A DNA stretch of 52,731 nucleotides from Ruminococcus sp. (GTDB lineage: Bacteria; Bacillota; Clostridia; Oscillospirales; Ruminococcaceae). The position numbers and the translations under genes are program-made. Positions within the stretch are counted from its first letter, which is position 1. Each line of letters opens with the position of its first letter. The notes under the pieces are model-generated. The model had not been told where the DNA came from. It did not search any database and saw nothing but the letters and a program-made list of their open reading frames with translations. Positions 8,712-17,633 of this stretch are shown piece after piece. The stretch spans positions 1 to 52,731 of the forward strand of contig SVNW01000020.1 in NCBI GenBank assembly GCA_015066745.1. Direction: 5' to 3'.

Positions 8712-9917
8712 TTATTCGAGCGGTTTTGACAGCGTTATAGCCAGTATATCGGTTGAGGACGGATTTTTTACATAGTAGTTTGTGGTTTCCACTCTTCTGT
8801 AAATGCCGTCATCTCCTATTTGTCGGGTCACAACACTTCTTTTTCTGTCGCCTTTGTTATACGCCTCTATCTGAGCGAGACGGTCAAATGTTGTTTTGAA
8901 AAGTTCCTGGTCTTCAGGGTGCATTGTTGTAGCTCCGTGTTCTATCAGTTCAGTGAACACACCTGTTGATTTGCACGACTGTGTTGTAAAGTTTTCATAT
9001 GCCATCATATAAAAACTGTTTCTGGTAAGGTTGCACATGATGATAAGGGGATAGCACATAAACACTGCGTCAAGCAGAAGTTGTGTAGCGCTTGCAGCCG
9101 GCTGTGTTTCTATTATATCACCTGTATCTGTTTTATTTCCTGGTATATTGACAAGGAGTTCATATTCACTTTCAGGAATAGGACGAGAGAAATAATAACC
9201 TTGTATAAGTTCACAACCGCAGGTGCGTAAAAATTCAAGCTGTTCTTTTGTTTCCACGCCTTCTGCTACTGTGGATAATCTGAGACGATGAGCAAAGCAG
9301 AATATACTTTCAAGTACGATTCTTTCTTTTTCGTTTTCGCAGTTTCCGCTAAGCAGAGATTTGTCTATTTTCAGTACAGATGCCGGAACGTCTTTTACAA
9401 AGTTAAGTGAAGAAAGTCCGCTTCCGAAGTCATCTATAGCAACTGTAAATCCTGCATTACGTATTTTATTTATAAATTCGATAATATATGTTTTGCCTTT
9501 TGCAAGTGCGGATTCTGTAATTTCTACTTCTATGAGGTCATGCGGAATGTTATGACCGTCTACTATATTACAGAGTCTTTCGGTAAAATCCGGTTCATAA
9601 GTATGAGCACGTGAAAAGTTTACTGATATAGTTACCGGTTGCAGACCGTTGTCAATTTGTTTTTTCATAAGAGCACATACTATTTTCAGGATATGCCAGT
9701 CAAGTTTTGTGATAAGACAGCTTTTTTCAAGAATAGGAACAAAACTGTCCGGTGGAATAAGAGTACCTTCGTCACTTATCCATCTTGCCAGAGCCTCAGC
9801 ACCGGATATATTTCCGGTCAGGGCATTGTATTTGGGCTGATAGTATGCAACTATCATGCCGTTTTGTATAGCTTCATCAAGCATGGCTTCTATATTGCCT
9901 TCTGTAAATTGTATCAT
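8712..9917 (-). CDS. EAL-domain cyclic-di-GMP phosphodiesterase
   Basis: 401 residues. An N-terminal EAL domain (about 15-265) has all the catalytic signatures: EALARW, SVNFSR, EITES, AIDDFGSG, LKIDKS and AEGVET, followed by ELIQGYYFSRPIP. An active c-di-GMP hydrolase is therefore expected. The C-terminal 125 residues look like a PAS-type sensor, with MHPEDQELF and an RRVETTNYYV strand; the reverse of the usual sensor-first order. No GGDEF domain and no membrane segment are visible. GGGGAGG precedes the ATG. It is likely a soluble enzyme, and no cyclase is encoded in this window. Confidence 0.93.
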   Translation of the reverse strand: MIQFTEGNIEAMLDEAIQNGMIVAYYQPKYNALTGNISGAEALARWISDEGTLIPPDSFVPILEKSCLITKLDWHILKIVCALMKKQIDNGLQPVTISVNFSRAHTYEPDFTERLCNIVDGHNIPHDLIEVEITESALAKGKTYIIEFINKIRNAGFTVAIDDFGSGLSSLNFVKDVPASVLKIDKSLLSGNCENEKERIVLESIFCFAHRLRLSTVAEGVETKEQLEFLRTCGCELIQGYYFSRPIPESEYELLVNIPGNKTDTGDIIETQPAASATQLLLDAVFMCYPLIIMCNLTRNSFYMMAYENFTTQSCKSTGVFTELIEHGATTMHPEDQELFKTTFDRLAQIEAYNKGDRKRSVVTRQIGDDGIYRRVETTNYYVKNPSSTDILAITLSKPLE

Positions 9918-10121
9918 AACATAAACCTCCCCGTAGTTATATTTCTATAGTCATAATATATAAAATTTGATGTTATACAATGTTATAATAGTCGTTTTGT
10001 ACAGCTATATAATTATTTTAACACTAGAATATGGATTATGTCAAGTTAACATGGCAAAGCAAAGTGTATAAAAATAACGGTTAACAGTTATCTATAATGA
10101 TGTATAAATCAATTACATTTG

Positions 10122-10160
10122 AAATAAATAATCCTCGTCAGTTATTTTTGACGAGGATTA
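10122..10160 (-). terminator. Terminator of the GyrI-like gene
   Basis: Arms 10130-10140 and 10149-10159 form a perfect 11-bp stem, followed on the minus strand by ATTTATTTC. It lies just after the stop codon at 10168. The remaining gap 9918-10121 is AT-rich and shows no gene. Confidence 0.6.
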
Positions 10161-10167
10161 TCGTAGT

Positions 10168-10623
10168 TTATTTTTTTACACTTACATATATGTCTATTAT
10201 GTGCTCGGCATTGTTTTTAGTGTCATTATGCACTATTGAATAATAGAAATCAGTCATGGTTTCATAATTGTGTTCTGAAATATAACTTTCAAGATGCTTT
10301 TTTGTTTTTGAAAGTGCAGAAAGACTACCTTCGTGTCGTATAGTTATTGCATCTAAAAGACCAAAGTCAGACATAAACGAATATTCGGCACGTGATTCTA
10401 AAACTGAATTTATAGGAATCATAAATTCGATATTCAAATTTTCTTCGGTTTTGTCATTGGTATTGATATGAAAAACGATAGGTTCATGTGTGGTTTTGAC
10501 TCCGAGAACCGAAATATTTGAACGTATAAAATCTGCCATTTTTAAAATATTATTTTCCGGAATAGAACATTTATATGACAGTATATTTTCTGAAAACAAT
10601 GTCTTGTTTTCCTGTACCTGCAA
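10168..10623 (-). CDS. Small GyrI-like/DUF5085-like protein
   Basis: 151 residues with no membrane segment. The C-terminal half (ITIRHEGSLSALSKTKKHL, then HIIDIYVSV at the end) resembles the SHS2/GyrI-like small-molecule-binding fold also found as the effector domain of MerR regulators. No DNA-binding domain is present. The start is TTG at 10623, supported by GGGAGGG seven bases upstream and by its own promoter. A role in binding a drug or metabolite is possible, but the assignment rests on pattern similarity only. Confidence 0.6.
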   Translation of the reverse strand: MQVQENKTLFSENILSYKCSIPENNILKMADFIRSNISVLGVKTTHEPIVFHINTNDKTEENLNIEFMIPINSVLESRAEYSFMSDFGLLDAITIRHEGSLSALSKTKKHLESYISEHNYETMTDFYYSIVHNDTKNNAEHIIDIYVSVKK

Positions 10624-10717
10624 ATATATCCCTCCCTGACATATTGTAAATTTATTTAAAATTATCTGATTGTTTTAAGTGTAGGCAACAATGTTAAAAT
10701 AATTTTTTATTGTATAT

Positions 10718-10746
10718 ATTATACTTATATAAGACGGATATTACAA
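10718..10746 (-). promoter_or_regulatory. Promoter of the GyrI-like gene
   Basis: On the minus strand, TTGTAA (10746-10741) and TATAAT (10723-10718) are 17 bases apart, giving a leader of about 90 bases. The rest of the 10624-11043 gap is AT-rich. Apart from the tandem boxes at 10985-11013 I see no supported gene there. Confidence 0.55.
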
Positions 10747-10984
10747 TCAATAAGGAGTGAATGGGAGGAATAATAGAGTGAATGGTATGTGACATTTTTT
10801 ATTTGTTATAATGTGATACTGATTAATAATTATACTTATATTTTTTCTATATATTATTATATCAATGTTAGAGTTTATTGTCTATTGACGTGTATTACAA
10901 AGTTTTTTTGTTTTAGCAGAAGGAATAGATACATAGTAGCATTTAAGAGTTGATAAAAATTAGTGAATCTAAGAAAAATATATA

Positions 10985-11013
10985 TTTACTCCTGAAAAGC
11001 ATCTCTTTACTCC
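10985..11013 (+). promoter_or_regulatory. Tandem LytTR-type box A
   Basis: TTTACTCC occurs at 10985-10992 and again at 11006-11013, exactly 21 bases from start to start, the two-helical-turn spacing of LytTR-family direct repeats. Identical architecture is found at 15934 and 27103. Unlike those sites, the -10 region is poor at the expected distance; the best match, TATAGT at 11044-11049, is five bases further on. The decayed C39 gene follows immediately. Confidence 0.7.
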
Positions 11014-11043
11014 TTTAATATTGAATATTATTCAGAAAGATGA

Positions 11044-11574
11044 TATAGTAATAATCATCTTTGGACTCAGAGCGATGTTGCAAATTATATGGAAGATAAC
11101 TATAATATGCATCCGTACGATAATGTAAATTATGACGGTTCGCTTGCATGGTATGTTGGTAGCAAAAATACTGACTCAGATCAGTCGAAATATCCTGCAG
11201 GAAGAGCGTTAAAAGCTATTACAGGTTTTAATTATATCGCTTATGGATGTAGTACTACCGGAAAATCAAATTTGGAGTCAAGTCAGGTAAAATCAAAATT
11301 GGTAAGTACCATTAATACAGGACATGCGGTTCTTGCTTGTGGTAGATCTAATTCACAGGGTACAAGTTATATGCCAGGATATCCTGCAGGAAAATATGGT
11401 CATTGGATTGCATCAGATGGTTATAGAGATGATGGAAAACAGGTATGGGTTGTTGATCCGGCAGGTAGTAACACTGGAGTTCTTGGTTCAAGTTGGAAAA
11501 GTGTTTTCGCTTATTATTCAGTATCAATTGATAAATTTACAGATTTTGCTTGGTATCACGGAATACTTTGGTAA
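11044..11574 (+). pseudogene. 5'-truncated C39-like secreted protein
   Basis: An open frame runs from just after a stop at 11041-11043 to TAA at 11572-11574, with the first ATG at 11089. The peptide upstream of that ATG (WTQSDVANY) reads as real protein, so the frame is a remnant rather than a gene starting at 11089. What remains is the C-terminal part of a papain-like C39_2-type domain: the His motif YGHWIASDGY and the Asp motif VVDPAG are present, while the signal peptide and the Cys-bearing N-terminus are gone. No ribosome binding site precedes the ATG. The tandem boxes upstream survive, suggesting that a deletion removed the promoter end and the 5' part of a formerly regulated gene. Confidence 0.65.
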
Positions 11575-11616
11575 TTTATGAAGGTGAATTATTTATAAAA
11601 TTATTGTTTAACGATT

Positions 11617-11635
11617 TGGGGAGATTTTCTCCCCA
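11617..11635 (+). terminator. GC-rich hairpin after the C39 remnant
   Basis: GGGGAGA (11618-11624) and TCTCCCC (11628-11634) form a strong stem with a 3-base loop. No T tract follows, so it is a weak terminator at best and may instead be a processing or stability element before the lipoprotein gene. Confidence 0.35.
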
Positions 11636-11676
11636 GATTGTTAATTAATATCATTGTAAAATTAGAAGGTGTATTT

Positions 11677-12942
11677 ATGAATAAAAAAAGTATTGTTGGT
11701 TTTGCAGTTTTGCTTATGTCAGTTATATTATCATCATGTAATTCAGAGTCTGAAAGTGTTACAAAGAAAGATAGCATAGCTTCAAAAGAAGAAAGTGTTA
11801 TTTCTTCAACAGAAGTTACACAAACAGTTACGGAATTAACTACTGTTACTGATTTTATGGAAGGAGAAGTATCGCTTAAAGAAGAAAAATTAAAAAATGA
11901 TAATCAGATAGAATCAAATGATGTATCAGAGAATAGAATCGGGTCGTATGACATATCAGTAGATACTATAGAAGCCAGTTCAATATACAATACTGAGATA
12001 GTATCTTTGCCTGAAAGTATTAATGATAAGAGTTATTTTCTTTGTGATATTAATAATGATAATATTGTTGTATCTGTTGATATCGTTGATGAAGCTGAGG
12101 AATACATTTGTGAATATGGTTTGTTGAATCCAAAGGATAACAGTTATGAAACGTTGATTACAAATAAAAAAGATACATACTATAGTTGTTCTTGTGGGGA
12201 TTATTATGTTTTTACTTCATATCAAAATGATGTGGATTCACTGGAATATTATAATGCACAAACAAAAGAAAATAATATAATATTTAACTATATTGATGGT
12301 TTTACTGTAACTGAAAATGTTCCGATAATTTATGATGGAAAGTTATATTTTGATGTATATACAACTCCGAACAGGGATTATGTTGATTTGTATGAGTATG
12401 ATTTTACAAATGGAGAACTTTTGAAGAAAGTTGAAAATGCAACAATACCGATGATCTCTTCTTCTGGTTTAAAATATGTTAATTTCGATTATTATGGAGA
12501 TGGTGCTGATAAAATAGTTGCTTTTTCTGACAAAAGTGAATTTAGTATTTTAAATAAAAGACTTATGGAATTGACATGCGTTGAAGATAGAGTATTTGGA
12601 TTTGTAAACGAAGAAACAGGTCATAAGTATGGAGATATCACTAAGTTTCAGCAACTTTCAGAAAATGAAGATGATATAACAATATTGTCAACAATATCAG
12701 GTGAGGGTGAGTTACTGACTTCACTTGTAACTAATGACTTTTGTGTAGCATGGAATGACGAAACAGGTTTAGACAGCACACCATGTACATATGATTTTTT
12801 AAATAATAGAATAGTTGTATTTGATAACATGGAAAATTGTTATTACAGAACTTTTTTACAGTCAGATATGGGAATGATTTTCGATATAATGAATTTTAAT
12901 CAGACACATCAGGTTTGTTTATTTAGTCCTAAGGAGGATTAA
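11677..12942 (+). CDS. Lipoprotein of unknown function
   Basis: A 421-residue predicted lipoprotein. The signal peptide MNKKSIVGFAVLLMSVILSSC ends in a lipobox with Cys at about residue 21. A Ser/Thr/Glu-rich linker of about 70 residues follows. The remainder is rich in short beta-strand repeats with aromatic and Asp/Asn turns, such as YYVFTSYQNDVDS and LYFDVYTTPNRDYVDLYEYD, consistent with a beta-propeller-like sensor domain. No catalytic motif was recognised. It starts at ATG 11677 after GAAGGTG and lies two bases before the next lipoprotein gene, so they are probably cotranscribed. Confidence 0.75.
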   Translation: MNKKSIVGFAVLLMSVILSSCNSESESVTKKDSIASKEESVISSTEVTQTVTELTTVTDFMEGEVSLKEEKLKNDNQIESNDVSENRIGSYDISVDTIEASSIYNTEIVSLPESINDKSYFLCDINNDNIVVSVDIVDEAEEYICEYGLLNPKDNSYETLITNKKDTYYSCSCGDYYVFTSYQNDVDSLEYYNAQTKENNIIFNYIDGFTVTENVPIIYDGKLYFDVYTTPNRDYVDLYEYDFTNGELLKKVENATIPMISSSGLKYVNFDYYGDGADKIVAFSDKSEFSILNKRLMELTCVEDRVFGFVNEETGHKYGDITKFQQLSENEDDITILSTISGEGELLTSLVTNDFCVAWNDETGLDSTPCTYDFLNNRIVVFDNMENCYYRTFLQSDMGMIFDIMNFNQTHQVCLFSPKED

Positions 12943-12944
12943 TT

Positions 12945-15881
12945 TTGAAAAAAGTAAAAAAGATAGTTTCGTTTATATGTGCATTTTCAATAGCTTTTAT
13001 GAGTGTATCATGCAATGAAAAGGAAGAAAATCAAAATAGTGGTACTAAAAATTTATCAATAGCTCAGCAGTGCGTATACAGAGGAAAAAATATAGAATTA
13101 GTAGAACCAGGAGATAGTCTGATCGACTTTGAAGTGGCAGATGATCAGATTACATTTACCAAGCTTAAGAATGAGGAGTTAGCACAGATAAGTACATTTG
13201 ATCTTGTTAATTTTGAAGTGAATAGTTATGATTTTAATCTTTCTGATTTTGAAGAGGGGTTATGTGATTATCCAAGTATATACTCAAATGAACAAAAATT
13301 TTATCTTGTGAATGAATTTGTCGACAAAACAGTTATATATATTGTTGATAAAGAAAAGTTAACAATATCAAGTGTGGTAGTACCGGAAATTTCTGCTCAG
13401 AGTTTTTGTGTGGATAATAAAGATATGTTTTATTTGTCGTACTATGTTTACGATATTCAAAGTAAATCAGTAATAATCGATATTTATTCAGATGGTCAGA
13501 AATATAAAACAGTTAATCTTTCAGAAATATTATCTGATAGCAACAATATCTGTGTGTGTGATATGTATGTAGATGGTGATGACAATCTATATGTTTTATA
13601 CACTCTTAATGATGAGGTGTATATTGCGAAACTTGGAAATAATGGAGATGTTATATCAAATAGTATTGTCGATGGTATTTTTGGTCAGTTAAATAATTTG
13701 ATTACATCGGAAAACGGACGATTTTTTGTTGTAAATCGTGCCGGAGCAGGTGAGATACTTATAAATGAAATTGATCCTCAAACTTGCCAGACAATAGAAT
13801 ATTACGAAGAAAATACTGTCGGAGTGATTTTAGACGGCGTATCAGGTTATGATTATATAGTTTATGATAATAATACATTTACTGGTATAAAAATAAATGA
13901 AGGGATTTCTGAAGATCTATATGAAAGTTCAGATGGTTTTGAAAATGTAAATATATGTGAAGATGAAGGTATATCTTTTGGAGTAAAATTTAGATATGAC
14001 AGCTCGTTTATTAAAGCAGATAAAAATACATATGAAGTAATTTCTCAGACTAAGATTAATCTTGGAGACGATTGTTACATAATAGATTCATGTTATAAAA
14101 ATCAGGAGTATATCTATTTGTGCGGAGATGATAATACACAATTTATGATATTTACTGATGAAAATGGAAATGTAGCAAAAAGAGAAGAAATAAATATAGG
14201 TGAGAATATATATTTATCATGTATAGAAACTGATGGTGATAATATATATGCACTTGCAACTGACTATGAGGAGTGTAATTGCATAAAATTTGATAAAAAT
14301 ATGGATTTTATTTCAGAAGTATCAGTTGACAGTGTAAAGGGCGATTTTAAAATTTTATATGCAGATAATGAACTATATGGCTGTAATGGCGATTTATATA
14401 AAATAGATTTTGCAGATAATAAAGCTGTAAAGCTTGATGTAGAATCGACTATATGCGATATTTATCAGCATAATGATGGTCTGGCCGTAAAAGATGAAAA
14501 AGGCAGGATATATATTTATGATGATAGCGATATGTCGGAGATAATTAATACAAGTGAACTGTCATTTTTAAATAGTAATCAGATATCACAGATTGAGTTT
14601 GTAGATGAAAATAATTTTCTGGTTTATTCCGATATATCAGGTAAACTTCAGATGGTAAACACGCTTAACGAATCTGAACTTGAAAATATCAGTGTAATTA
14701 ATATTGCGTCTGATATAGAAAGTACAGAATTAAAAAATATCATATCAGAATTTAATGCTGAAAATGATGATACGGTACTGGTTCTTTCCGATTATTCAAC
14801 TGACGAGAAGTTAGAGCAGCTCAATATGGAAATTGCAAATGGAAATATTCCTGATATTATCGTTTCAAACGGACGAATGGATATGAGTATATATGAAAAT
14901 ATGGGTGTTCTTGAAGACCTGACATCATATATAGAAAATGATAAAACCATAAACATCGATGATTATTATACAAATATTTTCAGAGCTTGTTCATCACAGG
15001 GGAAAATAACACAAATAGTGCCTTTCTATACGATTGTTACAGCTGTAGGAAAATCATCGGTTCTCAGTGAAAATATGGGCTGGAATTATTCTGAATTCAG
15101 TAACTTTGTTATGGAAAACAGCAGTAAAGATATTCTTTATCGTGGTTGGTTTCATGAGGGAATGGACTATAGAATTATTCCATATTATGTTTTTTCAGAT
15201 TTTATTGATACTAAAAATAAAAAAATTGAAATCAATCCGGAGTTTGCACAACTTCTTTCGGTATGCAAGTCGCATATAAGTGAACCTGATGACGAAGAGG
15301 TTTATTATGATAAAAATAAACTGTCAAGCGGATACGATATGAGATTCAGAAATGATACATGTCTTATGGAAGTTACAGAAATATATAGTATAGATGAGTT
15401 GTGCAATCTTAAAGATGCTATAATTAACGAAGATATAGTTTTAAAAGGATTGCCTGCGGATAACAGCAATGGTTCATATGTATGTCCGAAATTAAAATTA
15501 TCAATGCTTACTACATGTAAGGAAAAAGAAAAAGCGTGGAACTTTATCAGAAAATATCTTGATGATGAATATCAGAAACAATTGAATATAAGCGGTTTTC
15601 CGGTAAAGAAAGATGCGTTTGAAATGTTGTATAGTAAGTGTGAAGAGAGAAAACACTATGTGGGTGAAATGATATGCGATGTTCATGTTCCAAACAAGGA
15701 ATACAAAGATATGATTTCTGCATGGATAGGTTCGGTTACTGATTCGGTATGTAGTGAAAAAAGAATATCGGATATAGTAATAGAGGAACTGGAAAAATAT
15801 TTTGGAGATCAGCAAAATGAAGAAGAAACTATAAAGGAACTGGAAAGAAAAATAGAATTGTATATGTCTGAAGTGTTATAG
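12945..15881 (+). CDS. Lipoprotein: propeller-like sensor fused to solute-binding domain
   Basis: 978 residues. The signal peptide ends in the lipobox MSVSC at about residue 23. Residues about 40-575 are repetitive beta strands with a propeller-like rhythm. Residues about 584-978 match a family 1 extracellular solute-binding protein: ELKNIISEFNAEN, GNIPDIIVSNGRMDM, then AWNFIRKYLDDEYQKQ. Normal ABC solute-binding proteins are about 400 residues, so this is a long fusion. No ABC permease or ATPase is adjacent, arguing for sensing or capture rather than ordinary import. The TTG start is set by AAGGAGG seven bases upstream. A paralogue of the same design lies at 19517. Confidence 0.82.
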   Translation: MKKVKKIVSFICAFSIAFMSVSCNEKEENQNSGTKNLSIAQQCVYRGKNIELVEPGDSLIDFEVADDQITFTKLKNEELAQISTFDLVNFEVNSYDFNLSDFEEGLCDYPSIYSNEQKFYLVNEFVDKTVIYIVDKEKLTISSVVVPEISAQSFCVDNKDMFYLSYYVYDIQSKSVIIDIYSDGQKYKTVNLSEILSDSNNICVCDMYVDGDDNLYVLYTLNDEVYIAKLGNNGDVISNSIVDGIFGQLNNLITSENGRFFVVNRAGAGEILINEIDPQTCQTIEYYEENTVGVILDGVSGYDYIVYDNNTFTGIKINEGISEDLYESSDGFENVNICEDEGISFGVKFRYDSSFIKADKNTYEVISQTKINLGDDCYIIDSCYKNQEYIYLCGDDNTQFMIFTDENGNVAKREEINIGENIYLSCIETDGDNIYALATDYEECNCIKFDKNMDFISEVSVDSVKGDFKILYADNELYGCNGDLYKIDFADNKAVKLDVESTICDIYQHNDGLAVKDEKGRIYIYDDSDMSEIINTSELSFLNSNQISQIEFVDENNFLVYSDISGKLQMVNTLNESELENISVINIASDIESTELKNIISEFNAENDDTVLVLSDYSTDEKLEQLNMEIANGNIPDIIVSNGRMDMSIYENMGVLEDLTSYIENDKTINIDDYYTNIFRACSSQGKITQIVPFYTIVTAVGKSSVLSENMGWNYSEFSNFVMENSSKDILYRGWFHEGMDYRIIPYYVFSDFIDTKNKKIEINPEFAQLLSVCKSHISEPDDEEVYYDKNKLSSGYDMRFRNDTCLMEVTEIYSIDELCNLKDAIINEDIVLKGLPADNSNGSYVCPKLKLSMLTTCKEKEKAWNFIRKYLDDEYQKQLNISGFPVKKDAFEMLYSKCEERKHYVGEMICDVHVPNKEYKDMISAWIGSVTDSVCSEKRISDIVIEELEKYFGDQQNEEETIKELERKIELYMSEVL

Positions 15882-15933
15882 TAAAAAAATAAAATGTTGC
15901 CTGAATTCAAAAGTCAAATAAGATAAAGTGACG

Positions 15934-15962
15934 TTTACTCCTGAAATAACCCTGTTTACTCC
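15934..15962 (+). promoter_or_regulatory. Tandem LytTR-type box B
   Basis: TTTACTCC at 15934-15941 and again at 15955-15962, period 21 bases; both copies extend to GTTTACTCCTGA. A -10-like TATAGT begins at 15988, 33 bases after the start of the second box, the same distance as at box C. It lies in the 181-base gap before the intact C39-like gene. Confidence 0.8.
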
Positions 15963-16062
15963 TGATTTGTTGAATGTTTCTGCAAAGTATAGTATTATAC
16001 AGACACAACAAAAACAACAATGTAAATAAATTATAATTTTTTGACAAACAGGAGGAAAAATC

Positions 16063-16923
16063 ATGAGAAAGAATTCAAAATTTTTTAAGTCAGTAGTAGC
16101 AGGGGCAATGGCATTATCGATGATGGCAGCTCCACAAGGTATGTTTGGTGATGCTTTTTCCGGACTATTCAATGTAACAGAAGTAAGTGCAGCAGCTTAT
16201 ACCGGTAGAAGATATGATCAGAAAGGTTGGTCTAAGTCTACAACACTTGACAGTCAGTTGCAGAGTGCAGGTTGTGGTATATTTGCTTTTGCAAACGCAA
16301 TCTATAATCTTAATGGTAAGAGTGTAGATGTAAGAACTGTTGCAACATGGGCAAAGGGCAACAATTCATGGAGACCGGGAAATGGCGGAATGTACAGAGA
16401 TTTATTCTACACAAATAAAAGTGTTCAGAATAAGTATGGAAGTACATATGGCTTTAAGATAGATAAATGTGCAAACGGTAAAGTTACAAATAATGAGTTT
16501 ATAAATCATTTGAAAAATGGTGGTGTAGCTGTTGCGCATGTATATAATCACTTTATTGCAATAACAGATTATAGTGCTTCAAAAGGTTATTACGTGGTAG
16601 AAAGCTATGTAACAAACGGAAGAGCATTACCTTCAGCAGGATGGGTTTCAGGTGCTTCGCTTACAACCAAAAATGCAAACAGCAAGGTTGACTGGTATTG
16701 CCTTATCAGTAAATCCGGAGTTTCAAATCGTTTTTTTCCAAAATATACTGGCACTTCTAATTCAATAGTAGATGGACTTAAGGCAGTTGGTTGTTCTGAT
16801 ACAAGTTTTACTTATCGCAAGAAGATAGCTGCTGCAAATAATATTTCCAATTATACAGGTACACCAGCACAGAATACAAATATGTTAAACAAACTCAAGG
16901 CTGGTAATCTTATCAAACCATAA
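16063..16923 (+). CDS. Secreted C39-like (papain-fold) protein with C-terminal wall-associated domain
   Basis: 286 residues. A Sec signal peptide (about 1-45, cleavage near VSAAA) is followed by a C39-like papain-fold domain with Cys71 in SAGCGIFAFANAI, His163 in VYNHFIAITDY and an acidic residue in YVVESY. The C-terminal ~58 residues (from KYTGTSNSIVD to LLKAGNLIKP-type ending) resemble a domain I recall at the ends of Firmicute wall hydrolases. AGGAGG precedes the ATG. It is probably a secreted peptidase or murein-active enzyme. It is preceded by tandem LytTR-type boxes, so it is a candidate target of the AgrA-like regulator at 26231. Confidence 0.82.
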   Translation: MRKNSKFFKSVVAGAMALSMMAAPQGMFGDAFSGLFNVTEVSAAAYTGRRYDQKGWSKSTTLDSQLQSAGCGIFAFANAIYNLNGKSVDVRTVATWAKGNNSWRPGNGGMYRDLFYTNKSVQNKYGSTYGFKIDKCANGKVTNNEFINHLKNGGVAVAHVYNHFIAITDYSASKGYYVVESYVTNGRALPSAGWVSGASLTTKNANSKVDWYCLISKSGVSNRFFPKYTGTSNSIVDGLKAVGCSDTSFTYRKKIAAANNISNYTGTPAQNTNMLNKLKAGNLIKP

Positions 16924-16949
16924 TAGTAAATATTTTTCTTATATAAAAA

Positions 16950-16965
16950 CGTTCCACGTGGAACA
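16950..16965. other. parS-like palindrome 1
   Basis: The 14-base perfect palindrome GTTCCACGTGGAAC occupies 16951-16964. It differs from the ParB-binding parS consensus TGTTTCACGTGAAACA only by the symmetrical T-to-C and A-to-G changes. Two more copies occur at 24839 and 27295, all between genes. Confidence 0.65.
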
Positions 16966-16981
16966 TCAGTAGTATAGTAAT

Positions 16982-17022
16982 AAAAATCCGGAGAAGGTTT
17001 AAAGTTCTTTTCCGGATTTTTT
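16982..17022 (+). terminator. Terminator after the C39-like gene
   Basis: AAATCCGGA (16984-16992) pairs with TCCGGATTT (17011-17019), with further pairing inside, followed by a T run. It separates the secreted protein gene from the HPt gene. Confidence 0.75.
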
Positions 17023-17067
17023 ATTGTTTCAATTAAGGCGACAACAAAAACGGTAATATTTTTCGTC

Positions 17068-17096
17068 TTGACACTATGTGGTTCATGTGTTAGAAT
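17068..17096 (+). promoter_or_regulatory. Promoter of the HPt gene
   Basis: A perfect TTGACA (17068-17073) and TAGAAT (17091-17096) are 17 bases apart. The predicted leader is about 35 bases. Confidence 0.75.
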
Positions 17097-17138
17097 AAGT
17101 ACAAATGTTGTTTGTGGCAAAGGAAGATGATTTTTATT

Positions 17139-17480
17139 ATGGAAAAGTTGCAGGAGCTGGGCGTGGATATTGATGAGGCGTTAGAGCGTTTTATGGGTGA
17201 TGAGTCTTTTTTTATTGAGATGCTCGGAAAATTTGAAAAGACTGTTGAAGATAACCCGGTGTCTGAATATTTTGAGGCAAAAGATTTTGAGAAGGCTTTG
17301 AAAAGTGCGCATACGCTTAAAGGTGTTACGGGAAATTTTTCGATGATTCCTTTATATAACGGATATTTCCGGATAGTCGAACTGCTCAGGGCGGGAGATG
17401 CACTGAAGGCAGAAGAAATACTCAGAGATATTCTTCCGTTGCAGGAGAAAATAATAAGTTGCATAAATGAATTGGAATAA
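17139..17480 (+). CDS. Histidine phosphotransfer (HPt) protein
   Basis: A 113-residue stand-alone HPt domain. The phospho-acceptor His is in SAHTLKGVTGNF, and the flanking helices have the length and amphipathic pattern of a four-helix HPt bundle. Such proteins relay phosphate between hybrid kinases and response regulators. I use the ATG at 17139 because the AAGGAAGATGAT-like site fits it best; earlier in-frame starts (17112, 17127) are badly spaced. It is flanked by its own promoter and terminator. No hybrid kinase is encoded here, so its partners lie elsewhere. Confidence 0.88.
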   Translation: MEKLQELGVDIDEALERFMGDESFFIEMLGKFEKTVEDNPVSEYFEAKDFEKALKSAHTLKGVTGNFSMIPLYNGYFRIVELLRAGDALKAEEILRDILPLQEKIISCINELE

Positions 17481-17502
17481 CATTAATAAAAACAGCAAAA
17501 AC

Positions 17503-17545
17503 AATCTGTCGTAGTATCATTCTGGTATCGGCAGATTTTTTTGAT
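17503..17545 (+). terminator. Terminator of the HPt gene
   Basis: ATCTGTCG pairs with CGGCAGAT (one G-U) with extra pairing in the loop, followed by a run of seven T. Confidence 0.65.
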
Positions 17546-17561
17546 TTTTTTGAAAAAATGT

Positions 17562-17589
17562 GTCACAGTAATGCAGAGTTTTACGATTG
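17562..17589 (+). promoter_or_regulatory. Putative ECF-sigma promoter of the sigma/anti-sigma operon
   Basis: GTCACA (17562-17567), a 16-base spacer and CGATTG (17584-17589) sit in the larger shared string TTTTACGATTGT. The same arrangement with the same spacing lies at 19382-19409 before the 1042-residue lipoprotein gene. The pairing suggests one ECF sigma factor, probably the one encoded just downstream, reads both. Confidence 0.6.
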
Positions 17590-17633
17590 TGTAAAGCAGA
17601 GGAGAAATATAAGGAGTTTCGGGAGGTGAAAAT

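Noticed and set aside
10749-10766. Tiny frames after AAGGAG near 10740-10790
   Set aside because: Only a few codons, no terminator or conserved promoter arrangement as seen for the peptide at 27210.
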